DNA of 64,000 nucleotides from Dipylidium caninum (GCA_017562135.1 QEYB01001642.1:1178001-1242000); one strand, 5' to 3'. Shown: positions 27,056-40,069, counted from the first letter of the stretch. The notes: a model not told the origin generated them from the letters alone. A program made the numbers and translations.

Positions 27056-27325
27056 TTAAAACTCCATGCCTCTGTTCTGGAACCAAAACTTGACTTGAGC
27101 TTCGGTAATGCTCAACTCAACAGCGATCTCAAACTGACGCGTTGGTGTAGGGTAGTGCGTAAAGTGGAACTCCATCTCTAGTCCAGTCAGTAGATGCGTG
27201 TTGAAACCAAATTGAGTTGGTTTACCGGGAGGGGTCCTCGATGGCATACCCTCTGCACACTGGTCCATGTATGTTTTCGGAACTTTGCTCGCCGAGTCTA
27301 AAGTTACCGGTAACGCTGTTAGCAA
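27056..27325 (-). pseudogene. Degenerate homeobox, Hox1/labial-like
   Basis: An 89-codon open frame ends with a clear but damaged homeodomain: LLTGLEMEFHF, FEIAVELSITEAQVKFWFQN, then RGMEF and stop. In homeodomain numbering F8, L16, F20, L38, Q44, W48, F49, Q50 and N51 are kept. R5, R31, I47, R53 and K55 are changed to Q, Q, F, G and E, which removes most DNA-backbone and base contacts. EKEFHF-type spacing and EIA.xLxLxExQVKxWFQNR are closest to Hox/labial classes. The stop falls right after helix 3. No partner exon or hexapeptide was found nearby. It is most likely a decayed Hox-class copy, although the open frame is curious. Confidence 0.6.
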
Positions 27326-28128
27326 GCGAATATGATTAAGGGCTGTGTCGTTGTGGCCAGGCTAACATGATGCAACCTAGGAAGCAAGTTATACATGGAC
27401 TTAGGTAAAATCTTCTCTGAGTTGTTCAAAGAGTCCCGGCCAATTTGGAAAAAGCCCGGTATTAAATCACTCTTTCACATTATCGTGCAGTTCTAGAATA
27501 TGGTCGATTGGGTCAATCATGCGGCTCGAGCGGTTTGGGACCACCACTGCCCACGTTGAAGTGCGAGATCCCAATTGCCTTTAAATTAACTTCTGTTTGT
27601 CATATTTATCGCTCCATTTAGCCTTTCCAATGCCAGAAAGTGGAGTTGGCGAGGTCGGAAACTAATCACAATTGCACATATGCCCTGCGACGAGGCTACA
27701 CGTATAAAATATATCGCCAGTGCATGATCCAGTGATTTGCCTCATTATTCATTGCTCCAAATGGACATTAAGGTGGAAAGGAAGTTTTCTGTCAAGACGA
27801 CGCATTGGCAGTGTTAAGGGTAACGAAACCTTCGGCTGAAAAGGAAACTCTTTTACTTTCCGCCCCGGTAGAATGGTAAACTTGCCTGAAAACGACCAAA
27901 GCGATTTTATTTGATGGTTGAAGCTCGAAGATTCCTCATAATCCTGCCACGTAATACAGTACACACTTAAAATTGATAGAAAATGGCATCTACCAAAAGC
28001 ATGGTGACGGAATTTAAAATGAATATTTCGGTATTAATTCGTCTTTGCGACCTTGACGCATAGTTCGGCAGAGCCAATAACTACTGAGGCTGAATTGAGG
28101 CGTCCTTCGGGTCTGCGCCTCGGGAGTA
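27326..28128. other. Intergenic between homeobox remnant and CPSF4 copy
   Basis: No gene supported. A 71-residue minus-strand ORF (27749-27964) has no recognisable motif. Confidence 0.4.
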
Positions 28129-28647
28129 ATGGAGTTTCTTCTAGGCGATGTATCTGACTCAGATTTTCTTATAAGCTACCAATTGGAGCACCAAATTGGA
28201 CTTGGAAGCCTTCCGTTCCGCACGATGAATAGTAGATTTGAGATTGTCATTGGTGACATTTTGCAGAAAGCGGAGCCGGTGTCTGTACATTCTTCCTCAC
28301 GAATTCTTGCCGGCTGAGTACACGATGTCCGTTTCGTCACATCAAAGGCGACAAGACGGTTGTTTGCAAACATTGGCTACGAGGTCTTTGCAAGAAAGGA
28401 GACGACTGCGACTTTCTGCATGTCTATGACATGACTAAAATGCCAGAATGCTATTTTTTTTCAAGGTTTGGTATGACCTCAGCGTTTTACAGTGTGACAC
28501 GTTAAATAAGGTGTATGTATGAATAAGGAGTGTCAATTTCTTCACGTGGATCCCGCCTCCAAAATTCAAGATTGTGCCTGGTATGCGAGAGGCTTATGTG
28601 GAAGTGAGGCTCGTCGTTTTGATCACCATTCGGGGTCAAGAGATTGA
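28129..28647 (+). pseudogene. CPSF4: Truncated CPSF4 (CPSF30) CCCH zinc-finger copy
   Basis: Copy of the 30-kDa cleavage and polyadenylation factor that binds AAUAAA. The ATG at 28129 begins MEFLLGDVSDSDFLISYQLE, then LGSLPF, matching the CPSF4 N-terminus. After a 2-base frame change near 28285, zinc finger 1 (CTFFLTNSCRLSTRCPFRH) and finger 2 (CKHWLRGLCKKGDDCDFLH) are perfect CX7CX5CX3H units, followed by YDMTKMPECYFFSRFG. An apparent 40-bp intron (GTATGA..AATAAG) leads to CMNKECQFLHVDPASKIQDC. Finger 4 reads CAWYARGLCGSEARRFDHH, with the third Cys replaced by Arg, and the frame stops at 28647 without finger 5 or the zinc knuckle. The retained intron argues against a processed retrocopy; a partial genomic duplicate is more likely. 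Confidence 0.7.
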
Positions 28648-29766
28648 AGTGATTAATCAATCGTTAATCAATTATTCGTAATCTCAAATCCATATATAAG
28701 CTCTCATTTGTGAATACATACGATTTAATAAGTTTAACGATAATTTTTATTTCGAACTGTCAGGTATACAAAGTGTCGCATATTGTTGCGGTGTTTTCGG
28801 CGTTTAGAATTTTATTTCCCTCTCGCGCCATCGGTAGAAGTAATGTTGTTTCTATTTCATATTGGAATATTTCATAAAAAAACCTTTTTGGCCTGACATT
28901 GAGCAATCTGCGGCAATTAAAATTTCGGTGAAAAATGTTAAAAATAATTTCCGTAAATAGCATAATCCAACTGTCAGGTTTCAGTTGGCCTTATGTCTTT
29001 TTCAAACCTTGTATATTTTCGTTACGGTCATGTATAACGGCAATAACATGCAGTGAAACTCACTCAAGGTCAGATAATTATGTTAGACACGAGTTGGTGA
29101 AAATTGCTAATTTTCTTGTATTACAGATCTGATTATTTGACTTATATAAATGCTCTCTTTGTGCGCCGGTTGTGCTATTGTTATGCCCCCCTCCTACCTT
29201 AGTTTACATTTTTTATCTATTATCCTCGCAGAGTCATTTCATAAGTTCTAATTTTATTCCTATACCTATTTTTTGTTTTATTAATCGATTTTGCGCGCTA
29301 ATCGCACCGCCTTTTCAGCGTCCATATTGTTCTGTTGAGTTTGGTGATGAGGTTTGTTTCTAATTCATCTTTGTATGTCTACCTCCTCTAACGTAATCTC
29401 TTACTCTTGTTTACGCGGGTATGATTACGTTTTCGCAAATTTTCATTTTAAATCAAAGTTTTGAATTGGTTGTTATTGCCATTCTCTTCACTGGCATATT
29501 TGGTCTCCGCCTTTTTTATTTAAATCTCTCTGACCGCTTTGCTTTCTGTGTCCTGAATTGCGATTTACTCCAGCTTTCATTTTTGATATCTTTCATAGTT
29601 TTTCTCAATCGTGTGTATTTTTCTAAAGTTTATAAGCAAGATGTTAAGTTAAATTTAATCTATGTTCATTTCTCATGTTATTATTCTTTGTTGATTGGCC
29701 TTTGATGTTATTTCCTCTTGTCTGTCATATAGTGAGCATTATTTACCTAATCTCTTGTGTAAACTA
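28648..29766. other. AT-rich upstream flank of the SAP130-like gene
   Basis: About 1.1 kb with no supported gene, strongly T-rich from 29150 on. It may contain 5' exons or the promoter of the SAP130-like gene; no TATA or initiator could be assigned. Confidence 0.35.
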
Positions 29767-32700
29767 AGGACTCCAACCAAGCATTCCACCAATGTGGAAA
29801 CTGCATCTTCGGTTGTCCCGGTCCCAAATGTCGTAAGTCGGTCGCCCCTTACCTCGACCACTGCAGAAACCATGCTATCTACCACAATACGGAATTCACC
29901 TGTTAGACTTTTGCTCAATTCTACAGCAACGATTTCAGACACCTTGATATCCGTTCAACCACAATTCACCCTTTTTCCTCCTATGAAGATTTCAAGTGAA
30001 CAAGCTTCAGATCGATCTGTCGGTATTAATTTAGGTAATTTTTGTGCTATACTAATTGTTGTTCGCTTTTGATGTTTCACATCCTGTTATCACCTTAGGC
30101 ACAAACGCCCCCAAAAAAATGGAAATCGACTCGAGAAGTGAAATTGGTGATAAGAAATCACCACACTTCAACCCAATAACAGTCTTTACACCAACCAAAA
30201 TTTCCTCATCACAGATTATGCCCCTCATCCAGAACGCTGAATTGAGAACTTCCACTCGACCTCCACTAAGTGGCGGGACTCCATTGTCGCCTGGTCTAAC
30301 TACCACTACCAACACAAATGCTAAGGTCTTACCTATTGCCGTTTCCGTCGACGCGGTGTCTCGTGCACCTCCCAATCTTTTAACTACTTTACGGGTGAGT
30401 TCCTATTAATGCTTTTTGAAATCCTCGCTTTGTTATGTTATTTCATTTTTTTTTTTGTTTAGCCTATAAAAAGTGAATCTCCTATTTCACCTCTTGCTAC
30501 GGTACAAGTGGGGGCGACTAGTCAGGCTATGGCTGATCCAATTGCCAGTTCCTCAACGCAATTTTTAAAACCCGCCAGTCTTGTGTCTAATTCAGCCGTA
30601 CCCGCTTTGTCGATTGAGACAAATCAGACTGCGTCATTGGTCTCTGTTGTTCCCGTTGAATCTGCTAAGAATGTTCAAGCTTCGACTGTTGCCACTGCCA
30701 TTCGACCGTCCTCAAGAGTTCCTATTGCAATGACACCAAATCGACCAACTACCACTAATTTAACGCTAACTCGCCCAACTCTTGGTTGTCAGCCGGTTAT
30801 TGCTCCCGTATCTCCACTTAACTCTTCTCTTTGTCCCCTAACTCCGAGTCGAAAACGTTCTCGCAAACAGCAACTTTTGGCTCCCACAGAAACTGAAAAT
30901 ACAGTTGCATCAATAGCTCCCAATATAGAGTCAGACGGTGTCAATCTCGTTGAGGTGGTCACTTCCCAAAATGACGATTGCGTGTCTAACTCCTCAATTC
31001 CGAAAGTCCCATCTAATTCTACCGTAAATTCGGCAGTAGCAACCGCAACCCCTACTTCTAATATTGAGGCTGCATTGGTAAGTCTTAATTAATCGTTACA
31101 GTCTCTAATCATACGCTTCTCCCATTTGTTGCATTTCATTTTTTTAGCAATCAAGTATTCCATCCTCAGTATTACCTATTGTTACAGTGGCAAACTCCGT
31201 TTCGTCCGGATCGGGTCAAGTGCTTAATTTACGTTTTCTGCAGGTGCGCACAACCACGAACAGTAATCAGTCGGGGAAAGAAGCTGCATCCCACTTCGGA
31301 CAAGTTTCCATTTCAGCTGCTACTCCAATAGTGGCTTCTCAATTCCATAGTTTGGTAGTTAGCTCATCCCCAAACACATCTTTGGAAGAAGGACAAACAT
31401 CATCAGTTTCAGCATCGATGCCAACCACTACGGCTTCAATCGCTGCCTCTTTGGTTACCGCATCTTCCTTTCATTCAGTCAATGTTTCTTCTCACCAATC
31501 AATGTACGTTTCCCCACCACTGCTGTTTCGACTCCACTGCGAGCAACCCCAAGCGCAGCAACATCGTCTGGAAATGTTCTTCAGGTTCGTTTTCGGGCTC
31601 CTACTCCTACAAAACCATCCCTCTCGAACGCTTCAACTCAACAGGTAACTGAATACCTGTTCATCAGAGAGCAAAATGTCTCCTGATTTTCTCTTGTCAT
31701 ATGCGATTACAAGCATGAATCTTATACTCGCTGTAGACTGTACGCGCTGTTTTGAGTCAACCGGTGACAAATACTACTGTGCATAGTGGTATCCATGTGA
31801 CACTGCAACCCGCATTGGCGCCTTCATCTCCATTGAGAAAAACTCCTTCCGTTGATTGGTTGACTTCAAAACCCAATTCGCCATTAAAAAATTCTCCGCA
31901 ATTCTCTCCCACATCTGCCACTCCCGAGGAAAGTAATCGTAAAGTGTCATCGACTTCCGTCAACACAATAATGAAAGTAAGTGTGAATTATTACTCGTTC
32001 TACTTTGATTAGGTGTGTTGATAATGTGTGTATAGGTCGCGTTCGCAGCTATAGGTCTGTGGCAACTCAAGTTTCTGCTTTCCGATATTTTTTTTATGAA
32101 GGCAACTCCGATAGATAGTTCTGGTCAACCAACTGTGCCCATCCTTCGGGTCGCCGATCCAAATTCGAGGAACTGTTTCGAGAGTTTGAACAATAAGAGC
32201 ATGACTGTCTCGCCGTGCAAACGGTCACGAAAACAAAGTAATAGTTTGAGTGGGATAAAAAAGCAATGCACATGGGAATTGCGTACGGATCCAATGGACT
32301 CGAACAGAAGTGTTTGGCGTTCACCCCTTGATCGTGCAGATCAGCAGTTCGTTTCGCACTCCTTCCATGAATCTGAAGGCCCTGGTACCGTTACAAAACA
32401 ACGTATTGAATCTGTCTCTCCGGATTCAACTATTTACGGTCGTCCTAACCGAATGCAGTTATACAAGTCGTCGCACTTGCCTTCGCGTTTCAGTGGGCTT
32501 TGGAAAGGATCTAAGACTGGTCATTTCCTGAGGTTCGTCTAAATAGGGCTATATTTTTTATTTTAGTCTATTTTCTGTCCTACTTTTAGGGTAGCCCATT
32601 CAAATTTTTTTGCGCTGAGTGTAGGCCAGTATATTACTGCCCGTGGAGGTATTTTCAGCAAAATTTAATCATTTTAATAAAGTTCGAATTGGGTACATTT

Positions 32701-34396
32701 GTGAATATAATTTGAATGAAAAACCCTTAAATTAATAAAAATACTTAATAATCTATAGGAATTCTTTTATTTAGATGGGGTGGCTTCTTGAACGCGGTCA
32801 TAAACAGAATTCTTTTAAAGCCGGTTTTCAGACATTGTTTCAATTGTTTTAGGTTTTGTTACCATTATATCTTCCTTTTACTTCATGAGAAGTGGATTTT
32901 AGGTCTTCCGAGGTACGACAACGGCAAGAGGGTCCACATGCTCATTTATCCTCTCACTTTCGGCCGCGTCCATCGACTATCAGTAAACACCACTTGGAAT
33001 TGGGGCTTCGACGTCGGCGCCAACGTGATGAGATCCAGTATGAACAATCAGAAATATCCGAAGTTGGAAGCTCTTCAAAAAATCCGGACTTGATTACACT
33101 TGGAGATCTGCTAGAATTGCGAAACCAACAAGCCGAAACAGGCTTCGTGAATCATCCTGTGGATACAACTTCGCCTCTCGATTTAAATTGCTGGAGGATC
33201 TTCTTGTGTTTGAAAAATTGCGAAAAATTGGTACTTGTGGAAATTGAGGACTCTATGAGTTATTTAAAAAAATGTCTATAGATTCAATTATTAGACCCTG
33301 ATTTTACTGGCTCGCTCACTTTTTTTGCATTATCCATTATGACTTTGCTATGCTATTAGTATTCGCATCAATCTCCGAACCTAAGTCCTGACTTATCCTA
33401 TTTTACTTGACACATATATTTTGAAATCTTATCTAGATCGGCGTAGAATGCGAGAAATTATCGGTGCTTTCCAGGGCATTTGAAAGGATCTTCCAAAACC
33501 GGTTTGAGCGGTGTAATAATCAGGAGGCCCGAGGCAAGGAGGTGTCTGCCTCCATGCGTGATTTTATAGTAGATCAGCAACAGGAGCTGATTACTCGTCT
33601 CTTCCTCCAGGCCATTCCTCCTGCGTCTCCATCAATCCTTGAGTCTCGAATTGTGGAGCAGGAAGACCGAGGAAGTAAAACGGAGCTTGATTACGATAGT
33701 AATAAGACGCTGCCCTCCCTAAGGACTGAGACGGATATAAGGGTAATCGAGGAACGTACCATGGTTAGTGCTGTTCAATGGGTAGTATGCATTCCCCTTC
33801 AAGTACCTTAGCATATATTTGTTTTTCAGTACTTTTTTTGCATCTTCCTCTGCCATTCTGAAATTATATGCAGTAATTTAAATCTTAGGGTTGATTTGCC
33901 ACTTTACAAGAACAAGCCTTTGTTGCATTTATTCTCACAATGGCTTCAACTGTCGACTTTGTTGCTCATTACATATGTCTTTCTCTTTAGGGCCTGCTTC
34001 AAAGGGTACGGGCTTTGATGGATGGTCTTCAGCGAGTGTCCAAATTATCACATGAATTAATCACTGGCCACCGGGATCCCGTTATTTCTTTCGTCGACGA
34101 TCTTGAGTTTATGCAGCGGAACGCTAGTACTCGTTCTTCAAGCCGGTCTTCTTGTTCTCCGCACCGCCAGGATGAAGGTAGTTGCAATAGTGGCAAATGG
34201 AAGCAGTAGTGGTGACACCGGGGACGAAAATGAAATCGATGTGAGGCTTGGTCTGAAGCCCTCGGATTTCGTTTCTGTGCGTGGTGTATTGCCCCCCTCC
34301 ACTCCTGGTAGTGGTCGTCGGCGATCAACCTCTCCTATCGTACTTGACGGTTCTTCAACTACTCGTAATAGCTCCCAAAATGGTAGGCGAAGGTGA
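29767..34396 (+). CDS. SAP130: SAP130-like Sin3/HDAC corepressor subunit
   Basis: Long Ser/Thr/Pro/Val-rich protein resembling SAP130 of the Sin3-HDAC complex. Exons with clean GT..AG: 29767-30034, 30099-30394, 30463-31077, 31148-31644, about 31738-31976, 32101-32532, from 32903, from 33436, and about 33991-34396. Diagnostic pieces are the basic motif SPCKRSRKQ (compare SPRKKPRKQ of SAP130; a second one at 30850, TPSRKRSRKQ) and the segment LWKGSKTGHFLR joined across an intron to SSEVRQRQEG, matching SAP130 NPWKAAYHHFQRYSDVRVKEE. The C-terminus holds a helical stretch RALMDGLQRVSKLSHELI, like the SAP130 tail. The frame slips once near 31500 and the junction near 34180 is unclear. The 5' end is not identified. 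The call rests on short conserved blocks in otherwise low-complexity sequence. Confidence 0.6.
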
Positions 34397-35402
34397 TGAA
34401 TTTTGGTGAGTTTAAGGCTTCGAGATATGTATGCATGTACACTACCTTTTTGATAGCAGTTTGTGCCGTTTTAATTAATTTCTGAAGTAAATCGCACGAT
34501 TGTGGGACATATGTGTAATGTTAATGCATCTTATTCTATGTCAAGTTCCCGGAAACCTGAAGTTCGCTCTTGACATCGTAATAACTTCCCTACTAGTACT
34601 GATGCACTTCCTTCACTGAAGATTCTCTAATGTGTTGAGTTAAGCGACCAGTTTGGAGGTGTCATCATTTATCCCAATAACTCCATTTCCTATTTATTTT
34701 ATAAAGCCGAGGAATTTCCTTTTTTTCCCAGATCTTGAAGTCAGAATACATCGGAGGGGATTCAGACCATCTATTTTCAGACTAACTTTTCTTCTATCTG
34801 ATTTAACTGCATCTTCACTAAGGCAGCCAGAGATTTTATAATTTTTGAGATGCCTTTTTACCTTTACTTCATACGTGAACTTTCTTGTACTCCTATAATC
34901 AGTTCCCTTAAATACTTGCATTTGACAACCGGAACACCGCAACGCTGACCACTCGACGGCCTGTGATAATCAATGTCAATCTGATGAGTATGGCGTATCC
35001 TGCGTTGTAAAATGTTAAGGGTTTTGCCCCGGCCCTTCACTCCTGATATTTAAAACCCAGACTTGTACTCATCTCACATACATTTTCAAGGAATACATGT
35101 ATACGAATTTGTACATAAATATTATAGATTTGTCGTCTTGTGTATTAGCCTCTCCCCTCCCCTGCCAATAACTTCTAGTCTTTTGTACACGAAAATTTTG
35201 TACAATCCTAAACTCTGCTTCACCAACTTTGCACCAATGCCTTTACTTTCCATCCAGTGAATAACTGGCAGTTGCCGATACCTGAGCTGTAAAATAGCAT
35301 ATTCCCAGATGCATGTGTTAGTTTATATTACATCCTGATGGACATCGGGCTGGGTTTCATGAATGCCAAATGTGAGATCCTTCAGTGGGAGTTGGGAGTG
35401 AG
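34397..35402. other. Convergent 3' flanks of SAP130-like gene and ZGPAT
   Basis: About 1 kb between two converging genes. No further gene recognised; probable 3' UTRs. Confidence 0.45.
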
Positions 35403-38146
35403 TCAAAATATTCTGAGCTTAGTCACGTTCTTCTGTCTCTCGGCTTGGACCGCAAGGTGGGATTCACGCTCACGAAGACGACGCAGGCGTTGGGTCTGTC
35501 CGCCAAGTTTCAGTTTGGCTGCTTCGATGACCTTTCGGAGGTGTTTGTTTCGTTGTATCGACTCTGTCGTGCGCGAAATTTCCTGAGTCAGCGATCTGAT
35601 TTCGCGCTGAAATTGGCAAATTTATGCGTAATAAGATTTCGCCTGATCGCTTAAATGAAAGCTAGTCTTGCGTTTTCGTCTTGATTGTTAACAGGTGCAG
35701 TTAATCAAACATTTTTGAATCACTAGGACATTAAATAATAGAAAATACTTCGAGTGTGAAAAGGTCATATTACATTTTTACGTTTAAAGGAATGCAGAAA
35801 CTGCTACGACACGACAGAACTCCGCATATGCAATTGATGTTTTTTTAAAACGAGGAATAGAAAGTAATTGTATGTCCAAAAATTACCTGAATATTATATA
35901 TTTCAATGCTGAGATCCTTTCCTGTCTTCGTGCTTTTCGAGGACATCCGATCTGCGACTTCATGCGAATTTTTGCTTTCGCGATCGATACTTTTTGCGAG
36001 GACACGGTTATTGAGGAAATCGAAAACTGATCCCGAGTAAAAATCTGATCCGAGGTGATCTGGACACGCAGCCGACGTATCCATATTTGCCGCACGCTTC
36101 GTCGATGCTCTCCCCGAGCCCCCATCTCTCAATTCGATCAGTCTATCAATCGAGAGGCGTTGTGGAGGTCCCCTACCGCTCTCGTGGAGATCAATTTGGT
36201 GAAGACACCTGTCCATGGAAACGGGAAGACGTCGACCAGTGCCTCGTCTACCTAGGCCGCCCTCGCCATTGTAGCCCATTTTGCGGAGCAAATGTGAGCC
36301 TATCCCTCGAGTGTGGACTTCCCAATATCCAAGTTTATTATTATGGGTGATTTCATTGTCTTGATGACAAATAGGAGATGCAAGTCCGTTCGGTTCAAGC
36401 ACTTTGTCCAGAGAGAAATTAACATTGTGCTATATTTCAAACCCATAAACAAACGGTAATACTGGGTTACACATTTGGTTGTGATTTTTGCAGTTTATTT
36501 TAGGATTTATCAATTTAAAGCTTTCAAAAATATATGTCAAGTTCTATGATTTTCGCGCAAAATAAAGAGCGTTCTATCAATCTGCTTACACTTCCAAATC
36601 GTACCGAATTTACAAGTTTCTATTACTCAATATTGCCCGATAAAAACACAAAATCCCCCATCGTGCGGTGATCTAAAACCAATACGTGCACGGAAAACAG
36701 GATAATACTCTACATTGCCAGTGACCTTAGCAGATTAACCACATCCCTTTGTGACTGCAGACACCAGGCCCCTACAAAAACCATCATAATGCTAAAATTT
36801 GTATTAGAAATAAAACAGTCGTAGAAAAGCAAAAAAATGACAGAATAAAAGACGAATACGAACCTCACTGGCTCCTACACCATTGAATTCGTCCAAATCC
36901 TCGTCAGGAATTTTTAATGCCTTTCGAAGCGGTAATGAATTAGACAGGCTAAAATCCGACCGCCGAAAGGAAACAGAGTAGGACTCAGAAAGGGGATGAA
37001 TGTGGGAGAATGGAAGATTCGCAACTTTATCAAATATGTCCCGTTCCGTTGACGCTATCCACTCAACAACACAGGTGCCAGATTTGATATCCGTGTGTAG
37101 GATAAACGCATGCCGCCAGAGAGGAATGTCTGTAGACAGAGGCAGTGCGAGACAAAGCTGGTTTTCGGAAAGATAAAGGGATGAACTCGGTTCATACCAT
37201 TCAGAAACGTCCTGTAAGACAAACAGGTGTGAAATTATGTATGGTAAGTTTGACGTTTGAAAGTCAATAAAGGCAGATGAATTAAATTAACCTCGAAAAG
37301 AAAAAAATGGATGAGTGAGTGTGAATATTAAAAAAATGGTCAATAAAACCCATTTGTAATCAACTGTTTTGCAATCTAGTAACAGTTTAAAGTAAATGCA
37401 TGAAGGTAACGACATTATTATAACAGAAAGAATGAATAACTATGAATAATGAAACTCCAATATCATAGATAAGATGCGGAAGTAAAAATGGTTGTTACAA
37501 GAGCACAAAACACTTTTAATTTGAATAAAAGGGAATGATGTTACATAAGTTACATTAAGAAGAGGCGGAGTAAATTTAAAAGCTTAGAAACCTCTAAAGG
37601 CACCACTGTCCCATGACTAAATCGACAGACAGAACCATTTGCACATGTTCCATGTTCTAGAAATGCGCGGCATGGGATATCAGTTGGTTTGGTAGGGTTG
37701 GCCAGGAACACACGTAGATACCTCGTCCCTTCGTGAGAATAAACAGTTCCTGCAACTACCGCATTTTGGCGGATAAAATATCCCCTTGAAGTCCATCCAA
37801 AAAAAGAACAGCGATGGCCTATAAAAAATAAATGAAAGTGGAGGCATAAGAAAGTAAGTCGTATAAACTTACCTGAGAGATCCACATTGACGGCAACATC
37901 AGCAAAATCGACATTTGGTCCTCCTACATCACTAAGAAGAGAATGGGTAGAATCGCTGAGGCTCGGAAGGGGGGCTACAGTGGATAGAATTGGTTGGTTT
38001 TTTACTTCCAACTCCTTTAAAGCTATTACTTCTTCTATAATTGTCTTTAAAGTAGAAATATGAGGATCAACACCATCGGTAGATAGCAAAAGAAGTTCAT
38101 TAATATCAGCCAAAGTTTCACGTAGACTAGGGAGATCGGCTTCCAT
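35403..38146 (-). CDS. ZGPAT: ZGPAT: CCCH zinc finger and G-patch domain protein
   Basis: Nuclear CCCH/G-patch protein; the human homolog is a transcriptional repressor. Five exons: 37873-38146 (MEADLPSLRETLADINELL, acidic/helical N-terminus), 37592-37818 (zinc finger CRAFLEHGTCANGSVCRFSH, CX8CX5CX3H), 36864-37211 (Tudor-like middle), 35887-36401 (G-patch: WEVHTRGIGSHLLRKMGY followed by GEGGLGRRG) and 35403-35606 (coiled coil REIRSLTQEISRTTESIQ, matching the human RDIRSIQ region). The order N-helix, CCCH, Tudor-like, G-patch, VFDFLN motif and coiled coil is that of human ZGPAT. The start ATG at 38146 was chosen because it begins the conserved helix. All junctions are GT..AG and the frame is intact. 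Confidence 0.92.
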
Positions 38147-39012
38147 TGTTACAACACTACAAAGGAGCAGAAAAGGCCTAAATATTTCATTCTCACAGGA
38201 ACGACTAAATTGAAAACCAAAACAAGATTTAGTGCGCAAGATATTAAAATGCCGGGACGTATAATTCATCATATGTCAGAGTCTGGAAGACAGATGCTTT
38301 ATAACCGTAATACATACGCATTAATCGAGAATAAAGTGCACAAAATAGAGGAAGAGAGCCTACGGAGTCAGTGAGTGGCCTGTTTCGCAAAACGCGCGAT
38401 GGTGAATGGATGAAAGAAATAGGTAAAATAACGAAAATGATAATAGCGTACCAACGTGTTGAAAAAATCATTACAGACGATGAAGTTTTGAAAGGGATTT
38501 AATAAAAATCCGTCACTTGTATATGATGCTACACGTGACGCGATTTATATAAATGTGCCAATTATTCCGTACAGAAAACAAATGAACCGCGGAAAACGAT
38601 AGTTGAGCGATGGATTCTCAAACGACATAATATTTAACTATTAAGATTTGACAAAAATTTGCCGTAATGATACATGTATTATCGGCCACTAAGGCAGCCT
38701 GTTTATAAGGCAAAATTTATCCATCTCACTTTTACAAATCTTATCAGCATGCCCTTATGCTAAGCTAGCAGGTGCCAAAATACTTTCATGCGAAGTAATG
38801 TTTTGCCAAACTAAAACTTGAAATTTCATCATGTCCTATTGTCGTTATGTGCATAATTATAAAAATTTAATCAACAAAATGAATTTTTTCAGAACGTAGT
38901 TTACATAATCCTTTCGTTTTTATTTTAGTTTCGCAACTTGGTGACCCAATATATGACTTTTTGAATTTTGTTTATATTCTTCTGTTTCCGTCTACCATTC
39001 GCTGTCATAGAG
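38147..39012. promoter_or_regulatory. Putative bidirectional promoter between ZGPAT and TRA2
   Basis: 866 bp separate two divergent start codons. The region must hold both promoters and 5' UTRs. No TATA box in a sensible position was identified for either gene; the call is positional only. Confidence 0.4.
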
Positions 39013-39938
39013 ATGCGCGACTCGGCTTCGCCTTCTAATAGTTACCGGAGGGACGATTCAGTTCATTCGAGAGGTCGTAGTCGTTCGCGATCGAGGTAGC
39101 CCATTAATTCTGTTAATCGCCCGTTGGTCTAGTAGGTCCCGTTCACCAACACCGAAAAGCTACCGCCGACGCAGGAGTCGCAGCAGCAGTCGTGGTTACA
39201 GGTCTCGCCGTGCTGGGTGCGGCACTTGTGTCCTTTGATGCGTGTTTCTTTCTTTCAAGCCTAATTGTTTTGAGCTATAATAAGTTAAATGTACTGAGGT
39301 TTTGGGGGTTGATTGTGCTGCCCACTTTTCCGGTGTTTTTGTGACTTATTTATCAATCGCCCTATTTAATTGGTGTTATTTTTTGTGCCATCATTTTCTT
39401 TCAAGCGGTTACCCCAGCAGTTACGGCTACCGCCGTGGACAGCCAAGGGATAATCCGGTTCCTTCTCGGTGTATCGGTGTGTTCGGTTTGTCACTGAGCA
39501 CTACCGAGCGGGATCTATACGATCTCTTTTCCCGGTACGGGGAAGTGGAGGATGTTACTATCGTATACGATAACTTCACGGGTCACTCAAGAGGGTTCGG
39601 TTTCGTATACATGAGACACCTTTCCGATGCCAAGGAGGCAAAACACGACGCTCACGGAACGGAACTTGATGGGCGCCCCATTCGAGTAGATTATAGCGTT
39701 ACCGAGCGGCCTCACTCTCCGACGCCCGGCGTGTACATGGGACGACCGACAAGGTAGAACATTCCTTCGCTAATGGTTTTTATGTTCTCTTTATTTCCGC
39801 CTTGACGGCTTGTGTCTACTCAAATCGTAACTACCTCTTGATTCTGTATTTTTCGGTTTTAGACGCTGTGGTGCTCGTCGACGTACACCTTCGCCGAGGC
39901 GTCGGTATTCACGTTCTCGCTCTCGAAGCTATGATTAA
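39013..39938 (+). CDS. TRA2: Transformer-2 splicing regulator (RS-RRM-RS)
   Basis: SR-like splicing factor that binds exonic GAA-type enhancers in the nucleus. ATG at 39013 starts [16 protein letters not shown], then an RS-rich N-terminal domain across an intron (39099-about 39143), [20 protein letters not shown]. The RRM exon (about 39407-39754) has RNP2-like [31 protein letters not shown]1 RGFGFVYM, then [20 protein letters not shown]. The typical Gly/Pro linker [12 protein letters not shown] is followed, after a GTAGAA..TTTTAG intron, by a short C-terminal RS domain ([12 protein letters not shown]) and TAA at 39936-39938. Domain order and length are those of Tra2 proteins. The intron before the RRM is about 200 bp. 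Confidence 0.93.
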
Positions 39939-40069
39939 GAAAACTTTTGCATTTATTGTTTTACACCTACCACACAACCGAATTTGTGCCGTTAGGGCGA
40001 GCCCCGCACATCGCTATACAGGTAACCACCCACACAGTGTTCCCGCTCCGTCGTTATCAAAATACGAGA

